Assembly (NCBI RefSeq): GCF_000010085.1
Contig: NC_007712.1
Coordinates: forward strand, 3,534,001-3,598,000
DNA length: 64,000 bases
Direction of reading: 5' to 3'
Source of the DNA: Sodalis glossinidius str. 'morsitans'
Lineage (GTDB): Bacteria; Pseudomonadota; Gammaproteobacteria; Enterobacterales; Enterobacteriaceae
Both the position numbers and the translations under genes were made by a program. Positions 47,494 through 55,618 of this stretch are shown here, one piece after another. The notes below the pieces were generated by a model, which saw nothing but the letters and a program-made list of their open reading frames with translations, was not told the DNA's origin and did not search any database. The stretch's first letter is position 1; every line of letters begins with the position of its first letter.

Positions 47494-47676
47494 GCGACCC
47501 GGTTAATAAATTTTTTCCTACCATAGTGCCGCGGCGCTAAACATTGCCTAAACATCAACGTTTCCTGTGGCGGAAATATAAGTAGCGACCCATTGCCGCC
47601 AGACGGTTATAGCAACAGCGGCGAGATTTAGGCTACACTTCCGTTGGATTTCTACCGCGCAGAGAGCGTATCATTT

Positions 47677-48018
47677 ATGGCCTTTATTCCAAAAAATTAC
47701 GCCCGGCTTGAAAACGGCTATCGCGAAAAAGCGCTAAAACTATTTCCCTGGGTTTGTGGTCGTTGCAGCCGCGAGTTTAACTACTCCAACCTGCGCGAGC
47801 TGACGGTGCATCACATTGATCACGACCATAGCAACAATCCCGAAGACGGCAGCAATTGGGAGATGTTGTGTCTTTATTGCCACGACCATGAGCATGAAAA
47901 ATACACCGAGGCAAGCCTCTACGGTACGACGGTGGTGGCGGGCGAAGATGCGCAACGGGACGTGGGAATCGCAACACACAATCCCTTTGCCAATTTGAAA
48001 GACATGATGAAAAAATAG
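47677..48018 (+). CDS. yajD: HNH nuclease-like protein YajD
   Basis: A 113-residue protein starting MAFIPKNYARLENGYREKAL, matching the enteric YajD length (115). It has a zinc-knuckle HNH fold: Cys27 and Cys30 (CGRC), the HH pair at 45-46 (LTVHHIDHDHSNNPEDGSNW) and Cys65/Cys68 (CLYC) followed by HDHEH. The family is predicted to be a nuclease but its cellular role is not established. It converges on the lipoprotein gene 15 bases downstream. Intact. Confidence 0.93.
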   Translation: MAFIPKNYARLENGYREKALKLFPWVCGRCSREFNYSNLRELTVHHIDHDHSNNPEDGSNWEMLCLYCHDHEHEKYTEASLYGTTVVAGEDAQRDVGIATHNPFANLKDMMKK

Positions 48019-48033
48019 CCGGGTCCGTGGCGC

Positions 48034-48636
48034 TTAGCGGATCACCAGCATGTCGGTGGGACAATGCACATAACCCGCCATCGCGTTCTTCCACATCGCC
48101 TCATCGTCCATCGGTCGGGTAAGGGCACCGGCGGCAGCAAACGATGACAGGTAGTCGGGAAGATAGGCCGGTTTGCCTATTGCCTGAATGCGCTGGCAGA
48201 TGGTCTGGCGTCCCTGTTTATCCGCGAGGATTGCCTTCGCCACCATCCAGAAAGCCTGTCGCCGGCTCTTATCGACACTTTTCAATGTTTCCGCCAGCAG
48301 CAGACTATGAGCTTCCCGTGCTTCATCGCTATCCACCCGCAGCGCGTCATACCAGCTGTAGCTGCCGGCCAGGGCGAACAGTAACACACCGTCCTGATAA
48401 TGCTGAGCACGAATACAGCTCGCCAGCGCGCGATATAACATCGGCGGCGTCTGCCGGTTCACTACCGCACCGCCGCCTGTGCAACCGGGATCGGCCACGC
48501 TTGTCAACCAGGCGCGTACAGGATTGTCGTCGGCGGGGCCGCCGGCACAACCGCCTAACGCCAGCACCGCGAGGGCGACCCCGAGGCGGCGCTTTCGTCC
48601 GCGCCGAGGTAAAGATCCATTCATCATTGCTCCCAT
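48034..48636 (-). CDS. Lipoprotein of unknown function next to the T3SS operon
   Basis: The product has about 198-201 residues (start 48636 or the ATG at 48627). A charged N-terminus (RRGRKRRLG) and a hydrophobic stretch end in the lipobox LGGC, so it should be a lipoprotein. The rest is helical, with ALASCIRAQHYQDGVLLFAL, SVDKSRRQAFWMVAKAILAD and a C-terminal half containing three further cysteines. I do not recognise the family. It lies 50 bases downstream of orgB on the same strand, at the end of the T3SS gene block, and could be a pilotin or an accessory outer-membrane lipoprotein of the injectisome; that is inference from position and lipidation only. Confidence 0.65.
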   Translation of the reverse strand: MGAMMNGSLPRRGRKRRLGVALAVLALGGCAGGPADDNPVRAWLTSVADPGCTGGGAVVNRQTPPMLYRALASCIRAQHYQDGVLLFALAGSYSWYDALRVDSDEAREAHSLLLAETLKSVDKSRRQAFWMVAKAILADKQGRQTICQRIQAIGKPAYLPDYLSSFAAAGALTRPMDDEAMWKNAMAGYVHCPTDMLVIR

Positions 48637-48686
48637 TATGCCTTTACAAGCTTGCTGCCGCGCTCACGGCAGACTATAGCTTTATT

Positions 48687-49385
48687 TTAAGGTTCATTTA
48701 GCGGCAAAACCGGCTCGCCGGCGAAATGCCGCGTTAACCGTTTTACCAACGCCTGCAATCCTTGTTCACTCAAGTGACGGGCCAGGGTCTCATAATCCGG
48801 GCGAGACGTCAGCTGCCGCGTCGCCGCGTCAATAAACGCCCCGGCATCGAATTCCGCGACCTGATCGCCATACTTCATGATAAAACTCTCGCCGTCGTGG
48901 GTGATGATGTCATATTTGCCGCTCCACAGCGCGCCTATCTGGCGATTCAGCCGTAACGCCGCGGCCCGGCGATCCGCCGGTACCCACAGCTCTAGCGGCG
49001 CTGGTATCGATGGTGCGGGCTGCTGCGCCAGCCAATCTTCCAGCAGCAACAGCAGCAGATCGGTATGGGATAATGCCGTCATAAGCAGCGTGCGGGCATG
49101 CTCCTCAACCTCGCGCTGCAGCGAAAAAATCAGCTTTTGTCGCTCGGCAAAGAAGCCGGCCACCGTATCCACCGCGGCCAATACCCCTTGCTGATATCCT
49201 TCGTTTCTGGCCTGGTTGCGCAGCTGTTCCGCCTCTTCGGTGGCTTGCTTGAGGCATTTTACTGCCTCACGGCGGGCCTGTTTGACTAAATCCATCGCGC
49301 AACGCTGGCGCTGGAGGTGTTCACGTTTGATCAATATACCGCCGTAAATCGGCGGTATCCGGCGTAGCGGGATGTCTCTTGGCAT
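48687..49385 (-). CDS. sctL: T3SS sorting-platform linker OrgB (SctL)
   Basis: OrgB/SctL is the stator-like linker that ties the ATPase SctN to the sorting platform. The start ATG at 49385 (MPRDIPLRRIPPIYGGILIK) was chosen because relatives begin the same way (MLKNIPIP.., GILIKR). The product has 232 residues, near the Salmonella 226. It has an N-terminal segment, a long helical stalk (REAVKCLKQATEEAEQLRNQ; ARNEGYQQGVLAAVDTVAGF) and a globular C-terminus with FIMKYGDQVAEFDAGAFIDA, matching OrgB's FIMSCGDQIAEF. It overlaps the end of orgA by 65 bases in another frame. Confidence 0.88.
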   Translation of the reverse strand: MPRDIPLRRIPPIYGGILIKREHLQRQRCAMDLVKQARREAVKCLKQATEEAEQLRNQARNEGYQQGVLAAVDTVAGFFAERQKLIFSLQREVEEHARTLLMTALSHTDLLLLLLEDWLAQQPAPSIPAPLELWVPADRRAAALRLNRQIGALWSGKYDIITHDGESFIMKYGDQVAEFDAGAFIDAATRQLTSRPDYETLARHLSEQGLQALVKRLTRHFAGEPVLPLNEP

Positions 49386-49923
49386 GTTGAAAGGCAAGTT
49401 TGAGTAATAATCGACAAGGGGGCGGCAGGGATAATCTTGATAAATCATCCCTACCCTCCTCCGGCGGGAACAGCAGATCCAGACGCTGGCGCAAGCCGCG
49501 CGGCAAGCTGCCCGCAAACGCCAGCAGTTCATATTTTCCCCACGCTAACAGCTGCGCTGGAGGCGGTATCGTTTCCCCAGGCGATGAACGTGACGACACC
49601 AGCGACAGAGCGGCGAATTGCCGTAACCAGTCGGGCAAGCTGGCGCCGTATCCGCCTTTGGCGAGTGATGCTCGATGGCGTTGGCAGGCCATCAGCAGCG
49701 CAATCTGCGGCAGCAAATGCCATGCCTCGACGAACTGCCGGGGCAAAGAATGGGTCGGCAACGCCGGGCGCTCAAGGCTGAGCCCATACAGGCTTATCAG
49801 CATATCGTTAACTATCGAGCGCTGCGCGATGCCGTCCAGACTGGCGGGCAGCGCAAAACGGGACGGATGGATCCACGTCAACGGATCGAACATGACGCTA
49901 TCAAGGGGCACGACACTCATCAC
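49321..49923 (-). CDS. sctK: T3SS sorting-platform adaptor OrgA (SctK)
   Basis: OrgA/SctK connects the cytoplasmic pods of the sorting platform to the SctD ring. The 200-residue product has the same length as Salmonella OrgA (199) and the typical opening FDPLTWIHPSRFALPASLDG, then SIVNDMLISLYGLSLERPAL, WHLLPQIALLMACQRHRASL and LRQRLDLLFPPEEG. It overlaps the end of prgK by 23 bases and the beginning of orgB by 65, so the trio is tightly coupled. Confidence 0.87.
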   Translation of the reverse strand: MMSVVPLDSVMFDPLTWIHPSRFALPASLDGIAQRSIVNDMLISLYGLSLERPALPTHSLPRQFVEAWHLLPQIALLMACQRHRASLAKGGYGASLPDWLRQFAALSLVSSRSSPGETIPPPAQLLAWGKYELLAFAGSLPRGLRQRLDLLFPPEEGRDDLSRLSLPPPCRLLLKLAFQHAKRHPATPDTADLRRYIDQT

Positions 49924-50662
49924 TTATCGCGCGCGCGGGCAAGGGCGCGGCCCGTTTTTTCCGCCACCATAATCCGACCGACAACAGCAAGGCCAGACCA
50001 GCCACAATGGCCCCCAACCGCCAACCGGACAGCGATGCCGCCGCGGGCGGCAAATGACGCACCGGCGGCGAATGCTGCGGCGCCGGGCGGCGGGAGAGGA
50101 CCACCGAAATATGCTCATAGGCCACCTCAGCAAAGCTGTTTTTCAGAAAGCGTTTTACGTCGCCAATCAGCAACGCTGGATCGCTGTCTGGCTCATAGCT
50201 GACCAGCGCGGAAAGGTGGACCGGCCGGGGCGCCCTGCCGTTCTCACCGGCGTCGATATCGTAACTGACATGAACGCGCGCGTTGACGACACCCTCAAGC
50301 ACCTGCAATGACTGTTCCAGACGCTGTTCGATGGCCGAGTAAAGTCGTGCCTTCTCAGCACGCGGTGATGACACCAGCGAGTCGCCTGGAAACATCTGTG
50401 CGATTTCCATGCGGGGCGGCGAAGGCACCTGATAGGTTCTCAACAGATCTACCGCCGCCGGTAAATCGACCTTGTTAATGGCAACGCTGTAACCGCTTTT
50501 ACCGTGATCCGCTTTCTCGGCGGCGATATTGTTGCGCTGCAGCGTAGTGATGACCTCGTTCGCCTGTACCTGATCGAGGCCTTTGAGCAACGGCTCCTCT
50601 TTGCAAGCGCTCAGCATGGCGATCATCATAGCGCCGCACGCCAGGCGTCTGGAACTGCTCAT
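49901..50662 (-). CDS. sctJ: T3SS inner-ring lipoprotein PrgK (SctJ)
   Basis: SctJ forms the inner-membrane ring on the periplasmic side. The 253-residue precursor has a lipoprotein signal with the lipobox LSAC (Cys20), followed by two ring-building motifs: ANEVITTLQRNNIAAEKADH with LPAAVDLLRTYQVPSPPRME, and RLEQSLQVLEGVVNARVHVS with HLSALVSYEPDSDPALLIGD. A C-terminal transmembrane helix (LSGWRLGAIVAGLALLLSVG) and a basic cytoplasmic tail complete it. Length matches PrgK (252). It overlaps sctI by four bases. Confidence 0.94.
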   Translation of the reverse strand: MSSSRRLACGAMMIAMLSACKEEPLLKGLDQVQANEVITTLQRNNIAAEKADHGKSGYSVAINKVDLPAAVDLLRTYQVPSPPRMEIAQMFPGDSLVSSPRAEKARLYSAIEQRLEQSLQVLEGVVNARVHVSYDIDAGENGRAPRPVHLSALVSYEPDSDPALLIGDVKRFLKNSFAEVAYEHISVVLSRRPAPQHSPPVRHLPPAAASLSGWRLGAIVAGLALLLSVGLWWRKKRAAPLPARAISDECRAP

Positions 50663-50970
50663 GCGCCTAGCACGGTCTTCACCGCCAAAGTGAGTTTATT
50701 GACCAGCGTCGCTGTCAGCGAGGTGGATACGGCGTATTTCATGCCCTTGATTTGCTGCTGCAACATATTCGACAGCCCCCCAGGCCGAAGGCTCAGGGAT
50801 GAGGGTGGTCGCAGCAATTCGGCTCGAGCATGATGACCCTGGGCCACGCCATCGGCAAGGGCGTGCATGATCTTTTCATCCAAACTTTGCATCCCCCCTT
50901 GCTGGGCGGAAAGAGCGGGAAGATGCGAAAGAGGGGCACCCCGCTCAAGGGGGCTCAGGCTTATATGCAT
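50659..50970 (-). CDS. sctI: T3SS inner-rod protein (PrgJ/SctI family)
   Basis: The inner rod joins the export gate to the needle. The start ATG at 50970 (MHISLSPLERGAPLSHLPAL) gives 103 residues, close to PrgJ (101); upstream in-frame codons look noncoding. It has the expected pattern of a divergent N-terminus (SLDEKIMHALADGVAQGHHA) and a C-terminal helix (LQQQIKGMKYAVSTSLTATL VNKL-type). Sequence identity to known rods is low and the call rests on size, the C-terminal helix and position between the needle gene and prgK. Confidence 0.78.
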   Translation of the reverse strand: MHISLSPLERGAPLSHLPALSAQQGGMQSLDEKIMHALADGVAQGHHARAELLRPPSSLSLRPGGLSNMLQQQIKGMKYAVSTSLTATLVNKLTLAVKTVLGA

Positions 50971-51013
50971 GTTCTCGTTTCCTTTAAAGTGGGTTACGTC
51001 GCCCGCCTTGTGG

Positions 51014-51268
51014 TTAGCGCGAGTTACGTATGATTTCCGTGGTAACATCACTTAACATCTTTAACCGCATCGAGCGACTAAGGAAGTCATTCTTGATATT
51101 TGCATCGTTCCACTGCGCCATGTACGCCGCCATGGGATCAACATTATCCTGTTGATTCACTGCATTGGCGGCCCTTTCGGATATCGACTCAATAGGAATG
51201 ACGGATTGACTGGCGTTGCCGGCGTATCTGCTTAGGCCAATCGGGCTTAGGTTACCGATACCGCTCAC
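51014..51268 (-). CDS. sctF: T3SS needle subunit (PrgI/SctF family), divergent
   Basis: The 84-residue product lies where prgI is expected, between the SctD and SctI genes. The second half fits a needle subunit: DPMAAYMAQWNDANIKNDFL is comparable to the D-P-x-L-L-A-A-Y-Q-x-K turn and helix of PrgI, and the end (TTEIIRNSR) parallels its A-I-I-Q-N-F-R tail. The first half lacks the usual W-S-G-Y-L-D-D opening and reads MSGIGNLSPIGLSRYAGNAS instead. It may therefore be an unusual needle or have a swapped N-terminus. Confidence 0.72.
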   Translation of the reverse strand: MSGIGNLSPIGLSRYAGNASQSVIPIESISERAANAVNQQDNVDPMAAYMAQWNDANIKNDFLSRSMRLKMLSDVTTEIIRNSR

Positions 51269-51282
51269 GTTTTATCTCCTTA

Positions 51283-52470
51283 TCAGTGAGATGACGACGG
51301 GGTGAAATACCAGTGCCCGGCGTTGGGTTTGACAAAGTTCTGCTGACCATAGGAAAAAGATTTTCCCGCTATAGGGTCATCCCTGAGTTCGACGGTAAAC
51401 TGCACATAGTTGCTGCTCCACCGCTGCTTGAAAGCCTCCAGGTAGCGGCGGATCCGCTGGCGCTCACCATCCTCCAAGGCACCGTTTATCACAAAAGTGA
51501 CGCTGTCGGGGTGATCGACGCGCGCATAGCCGATCGCCAATTGCCGTAAACCATTTTCGGCATCGCTTGCCACGGCGTCGTCATCCAAGTGGCCGAACGA
51601 GATTTGCCGCGCATAGGGCAGTATGTCCAGCAGCGCCGCGCTCAACCGCTCCCGCTCCGCTGGAGAGAGGACGGCTCGCTGTCGGCTGAGAATCAGCTGG
51701 GGCGCGGACGGATCGTCGATGTGGATGCGATGAAGCCCTAGCCAGGGATAGTACCGTCCGAGCCATTCGTGCACCCGCCTGCGCTCGTCATCACAGCTCA
51801 CCACCTTCACCGCGGCGGTGGGATGACGCACCAGCGACTGACGGCCCAAGGCAGCATCACGCTCGCTGCTGGCCAGCATGTACAGGCTCCCGTCTTTGCC
51901 GGGCAAAAGATGAAACTTACCTTGTGCACCGGTGAGCTGTTTGCCCAAGGCGGCGGCATCCTCATGCCCGGGGATCGCGTAGTTTTGCAGCAGGTAACCC
52001 GCGCCAACCAGTACCATCAGCGACAGCAGGACCATGGAGCCCCTGCGTCGTCGCTGCGTCGTCATGGCGGGCGCCGGCATCTCCTGAAAGTTCAAAATCG
52101 TATCATCCCACGCCGCCGCTGCCGGTCTCACCACCAACGCCTGCGGACCGGCGGTCAACACCCGATTGGTGACCAGGGGGGTTTCACTGATGCCGCCATC
52201 GACTAAAACGCGCAGCGCGCTTTTGTGCGGCGCCACAAAATCAATAACTATTTCAAAATTCACGCCGCCCTGCAGATGGGGAATGAAAATCGTCTCCGGC
52301 GGTAGGAACGGCGGCTCATGCCGCCGTTCGGCCTGCGCCGCATCGCTTGCGACAAATAAGGTTACGGGGGCATTGAGGCGATATTCGCAGCCTTTCAGCA
52401 AACCGTTGAGCAATCGGAGTACGAGACCATCCTGGTACAGCGTTACATGGTCATTTTCTTTATTCATCAT
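51283..52470 (-). CDS. sctD: T3SS inner-ring protein PrgH (SctD)
   Basis: SctD forms the outer of the two inner-membrane rings. The 395-residue product (PrgH has 392) begins with a cytoplasmic FHA-like domain (LRLLNGLLKGCEYRLNAPVT; IPHLQGGVNFEIVIDFVAPH), has one transmembrane helix (RGSMVLLSLMVLVGAGYLLQ, residues about 145-164), and a periplasmic part with ring-building motifs (CDDERRRVHEWLGRYYPWLG; LSAALLDILPYARQISFGHL). It ends with YGQQNFVKPNAGHWYF, as PrgH-type proteins do. It starts the prgHIJK-orgAB unit; a promoter is likely in the 430 bases upstream. Confidence 0.9.
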   Translation of the reverse strand: MMNKENDHVTLYQDGLVLRLLNGLLKGCEYRLNAPVTLFVASDAAQAERRHEPPFLPPETIFIPHLQGGVNFEIVIDFVAPHKSALRVLVDGGISETPLVTNRVLTAGPQALVVRPAAAAWDDTILNFQEMPAPAMTTQRRRRGSMVLLSLMVLVGAGYLLQNYAIPGHEDAAALGKQLTGAQGKFHLLPGKDGSLYMLASSERDAALGRQSLVRHPTAAVKVVSCDDERRRVHEWLGRYYPWLGLHRIHIDDPSAPQLILSRQRAVLSPAERERLSAALLDILPYARQISFGHLDDDAVASDAENGLRQLAIGYARVDHPDSVTFVINGALEDGERQRIRRYLEAFKQRWSSNYVQFTVELRDDPIAGKSFSYGQQNFVKPNAGHWYFTPSSSH

Positions 52471-52904
52471 CCATAATATCTATCAACACCGTAGCCCGCG
52501 GGGGAATTAATATAAGCATACCTTGTTCATCGACTCAACTTCATGATGAAAATATGATAAATTATTATTGCACGCAAGGAATTATTGCCGCCAGAGAAAA
52601 TAGATAATCGCTAACACCGTCATAATACGCTAAAAACGATAAGTATTCACTGTCGAAATTTATTGTTTCCTCTCTGGCCTCTTGCCATCGTCACAATAAT
52701 ATTGTCGCATTAGCAGTCATCCCTTTGCGCCAAGCATATTCTCAGGTTTTAACCCGATGGCGGCACTGATCTATTGCGAAACTCATGCTCACCCCGAACT
52801 CATTGCGTCCGGCACCGACGATAACCTACCTTAAGACAGGCTCTCCTTCCACCTTGGCGTAAGGTGCGACACTCATCGCACCGGGTCGAAGATAACACCG
52901 AATA
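52471..52904. other. Intergenic region where translocator genes are expected
   Basis: Between the SicA-like chaperone and prgH, SPI-1-type loci carry sipBCD and regulators. Here only about 430 bases remain, AT-rich up to about 52700 on the prgH side and without any readable translocator text. It probably contains the prgH promoter. No gene or clear relic was recognised. Confidence 0.55.
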
Positions 52905-53414
52905 TCAGGGGCAATCATCCAAGCTGGTATTATGCATTTCCTGCTCTTGAGGCGAGTGATTCAACTCATTGAGGCTCTGGCACGCCCAGCGTGCCAATTC
53001 ATGTTGCTGGCAATGATCAATCACCAATTGAAAATAGCGCTTCGCTTTGCACTTTTTATGCATAAGCACCTGACATTGGCCGCTATAAAAGACGGACCGG
53101 TAATCATGCTTGGCCATTGAAAACGCCACCGCATACATATCCGCCGCCTTTTGATACTGCTTTTGCAACTGATAGACGGCGCCGAGGCCGATATAATAAT
53201 CCGGGTTATGACAGTCGTAAATGCACAGAAACCTGAAAAAGGCCGCCGCATTTTCCAGCTGTTGTTGAAAATCGTCATTATCGTCAGCGCCTGCCAGCTC
53301 CGTCAGCCCCCCCTCAGGCAATTCGCGCATAGCCGCTTCGCCAGCACCGCTATTTACCACCTTCCATAATGTTTCAGCGATATTTTTTTTCTGAATATTA
53401 TTATCAGCAGTCAT
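52905..53414 (-). CDS. sicA: T3SS class II chaperone, SicA/SycD/LcrH family
   Basis: SicA-type chaperones hold the two hydrophobic translocators (SipB/SipC) and in some species also act as co-activators. The 169-residue product has the three tandem tetratricopeptide repeats expected: FFRFLCIYDCHNPDYYIGLG, AVYQLQKQYQKAADMYAVAF and SGQCQVLMHKKCKAKRYFQL. The N-terminal dimerisation segment and length agree with SicA (165). It is the gene after sctU, as in SPI-1, but no translocator genes follow, so its usual clients are not encoded in the window. Confidence 0.92.
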   Translation of the reverse strand: MTADNNIQKKNIAETLWKVVNSGAGEAAMRELPEGGLTELAGADDNDDFQQQLENAAAFFRFLCIYDCHNPDYYIGLGAVYQLQKQYQKAADMYAVAFSMAKHDYRSVFYSGQCQVLMHKKCKAKRYFQLVIDHCQQHELARWACQSLNELNHSPQEQEMHNTSLDDCP

Positions 53415-53508
53415 GTTTATCTCCTGAAAATAGCCATATCGAGTAAGATAAATTATCAGAGTAAAATAGGGGCTAAATGACGCACTTAATTATTATGCAA
53501 AAGAAAAT

Positions 53509-54567
53509 CTATTCCTCACTTTCTTTTGCATAATCATAACGCCCGGCATTTTCCACATCCTGCAACCAGCTTAATAAGCGGAGTACCTGATCCAACTCGT
53601 TAATCTTAACAAAAGAATATAGGTGATGCGTATAATATATCCGACGGGCCAGCTGAACATCTTCAATCACCGATACACCGACCTTTTTCGCATAGTCGCG
53701 CACGGCCAACGCCCGTTGATTGCGTTCCAGCACCGAGATAAACGGCAAAGGGGTCAAATCGGGATTATGATAAATGCCCACAGCAAGATGGGTAGGATTT
53801 GCAATGATCAACTGCGACCCTTTAATATCGGCTTGCGTCTGCTCAGACAAGATCTCCATATGAGCCTCGCGGCGGCGATGTTTAATCTCCGGGTCTCCTT
53901 CCTGCTCTTTCATCTCCCTCCTAACCTCTTGCTTGTCCATTTTGAGACTGCGCAGGTGCAGAAAATATTCAGCTACGATATCCAATATCACTATACAGAC
54001 AATACACAGCAGGCAGGTTAGCACCAGCGACATAAGCAATTGCCGCCAAATGGCGACGATGTCCTGCGGATTGGCAAACAGTTGCTCAAACAAGAGCTGC
54101 CGATGGGTGCGCCAGACTATCATCAACGCTATAGCGAAAGCGGCCAAATACAGCAGCGCCTTTACACAGTCTTTCGCAGTGCGCAGACTGAATATTTTCT
54201 TGATACCGCGGGTGGGGTTAAGCGCCTGAAAGTTGAGCTTGAAGGCCCGGGTCGCCAGCATAAAGCCGGTTTGCAGCAGCAACGGCAGCGCTGATGCCAC
54301 AATGCCCATTGCTATGATGGGCAGCAGTATTTGTAGCGCGGTAAACATCAGTGCATTGCGGTAGGCGGTCAGCGATAACGAAAAATTGCCGACCACCATT
54401 TGGCGATAAAGATCCATCAGGCTCTCAAGCGAGGTGAAGGAGGTTAGCCAACAGACACCGCATAACATCATGCAGGCAATGATGACGTCGCGGGATTTGA
54501 AGGCTTGCCCTTTTTTAGCAGCGTCGCGCAGGCGCTTAGGCGTCGGCTTCTCGGTTTTATTACTCAT
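53509..54567 (-). CDS. sctU: T3SS export switch protein SpaS (SctU)
   Basis: SctU controls the switch from needle to effector export by self-cleavage. The 352-residue product (SpaS 356) has the N-terminal motif KTEKPTPKRLRDAAKKGQAF, four membrane helices, the linker MDKQEVRREMKEQEGDPEIK and the cleavage site NPTH at residues 257-260 (IIANPTHLAVGIYHNPD). The C-terminal domain is complete. Its start overlaps the end of sctT by eight bases. The flagellar paralogue FlhB is broken, so this is the only working copy of the family in the window. Confidence 0.96.
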   Translation of the reverse strand: MSNKTEKPTPKRLRDAAKKGQAFKSRDVIIACMMLCGVCWLTSFTSLESLMDLYRQMVVGNFSLSLTAYRNALMFTALQILLPIIAMGIVASALPLLLQTGFMLATRAFKLNFQALNPTRGIKKIFSLRTAKDCVKALLYLAAFAIALMIVWRTHRQLLFEQLFANPQDIVAIWRQLLMSLVLTCLLCIVCIVILDIVAEYFLHLRSLKMDKQEVRREMKEQEGDPEIKHRRREAHMEILSEQTQADIKGSQLIIANPTHLAVGIYHNPDLTPLPFISVLERNQRALAVRDYAKKVGVSVIEDVQLARRIYYTHHLYSFVKINELDQVLRLLSWLQDVENAGRYDYAKESEE

Positions 54568-55354
54568 TCTCCTCCCCAGGCGATAGCCCGCTACTCAGCC
54601 ATATCTCCAATTGAGAGGGCAACAGCCAATATTGACGAAATATCTCAGGCAACAGCGGCGCGAAATAGATCAAAATAATAAAGAAGGTCACGCCGCTTTT
54701 AAGCGTTAAAGCGATGGCAAAGGCATTCATTTGCGGCGCGAAGCGTGAAAGCAGACCCAGCGAAATCTCGATGAGCAACAGCACCACCAAAACGGGACTC
54801 GACAGGATCAGGATGCGTGTCGCCATCGTCTGCAACAAGGTTGTCACCTTGGCGAGGGATGGTAGGGAGGGCTCTAGGGGATCGCACAGTTGATAACTGC
54901 CGAGAAAAACCTCAAGTAACAAAGTCAGTCCGCCCCCCTGCAGGAACACGGCGGCAAAAAACAGATTGAACAAATTTGCCAGTTCCGAGGTATCGACGCC
55001 GCTGATAGGATCATAGGCGCTGCTGAGTAAGGCGCCGCGCTGATAGTCAATCAGCGCCCCCAGCCCATGCATAACCCAAAACGGTAGCGCCAGCAGGATT
55101 GCCAATAGCAGACCGATCGCCACCTCGCGCAGCAGGATGTCTGCTATCCGTGCACCGTCGAGCGACGCCATGGCGCCGAAGGAATAAGGCCACAAAGCTG
55201 CGCCGATAAAAAAAATTACCGGTGTGCGAACGGTAAGACTGAGCACGCTGGCGCTAAAAAACGGCAACAGGAAAAACGCCGGCGTAATGCGCGCCGACAC
55301 GACCGCTAGGGTAATCAGCCATTCAAACAGGGAAGACCACAGTGGCAAGATCAT
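54560..55354 (-). CDS. sctT: T3SS export gate protein SpaR (SctT)
   Basis: SctT closes the export gate ring with SctR and SctS. The 264-residue product (SpaR 263) is highly hydrophobic with the family text RITPAFFLLPFFSASVLSLT, GLGALIDYQRGALLSSAYDP and LGLLSRFAPQMNAFAIALTL. Start ATG at 55354 is three bases after the sctS stop, and the end overlaps sctU. Intact. Confidence 0.95.
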   Translation of the reverse strand: MILPLWSSLFEWLITLAVVSARITPAFFLLPFFSASVLSLTVRTPVIFFIGAALWPYSFGAMASLDGARIADILLREVAIGLLLAILLALPFWVMHGLGALIDYQRGALLSSAYDPISGVDTSELANLFNLFFAAVFLQGGGLTLLLEVFLGSYQLCDPLEPSLPSLAKVTTLLQTMATRILILSSPVLVVLLLIEISLGLLSRFAPQMNAFAIALTLKSGVTFFIILIYFAPLLPEIFRQYWLLPSQLEIWLSSGLSPGEENE

Positions 55355-55357
55355 CGG

Positions 55358-55618
55358 TCAGGAGCGGCCTAACGCCATCCTTATGACTTCATGGCTAAAC
55401 TGCAGCAGCGTTTCGCCATACCAACCCGAGAGCAGAAACAGACACAGGGTGACACTTAGCAGTTTAATACCGAAAGGCAGGGTTTGCTCCTGCAGTTGCA
55501 GCACGGTCTGAAACAGCCCCACCAGCAATCCCACCAGCGTCGCCACAATAATAGGCCCCGCTGCCATCATCAGTACCAGATACAGGGCTTTATTGCCGGC
55601 AAATAACAAATTGTTCAT
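55358..55618 (-). CDS. sctS: T3SS export gate protein SpaQ (SctS)
   Basis: The 86-residue product is the same length as SpaQ, with two transmembrane helices and the signature VGLLVGLFQTVLQLQEQTLP. Start ATG at 55618 (MNNLLFAGNKALYLVLMMAA) was preferred over an upstream in-frame ATG because it gives the family length and the usual four-base overlap with sctR. Confidence 0.95.
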   Translation of the reverse strand: MNNLLFAGNKALYLVLMMAAGPIIVATLVGLLVGLFQTVLQLQEQTLPFGIKLLSVTLCLFLLSGWYGETLLQFSHEVIRMALGRS

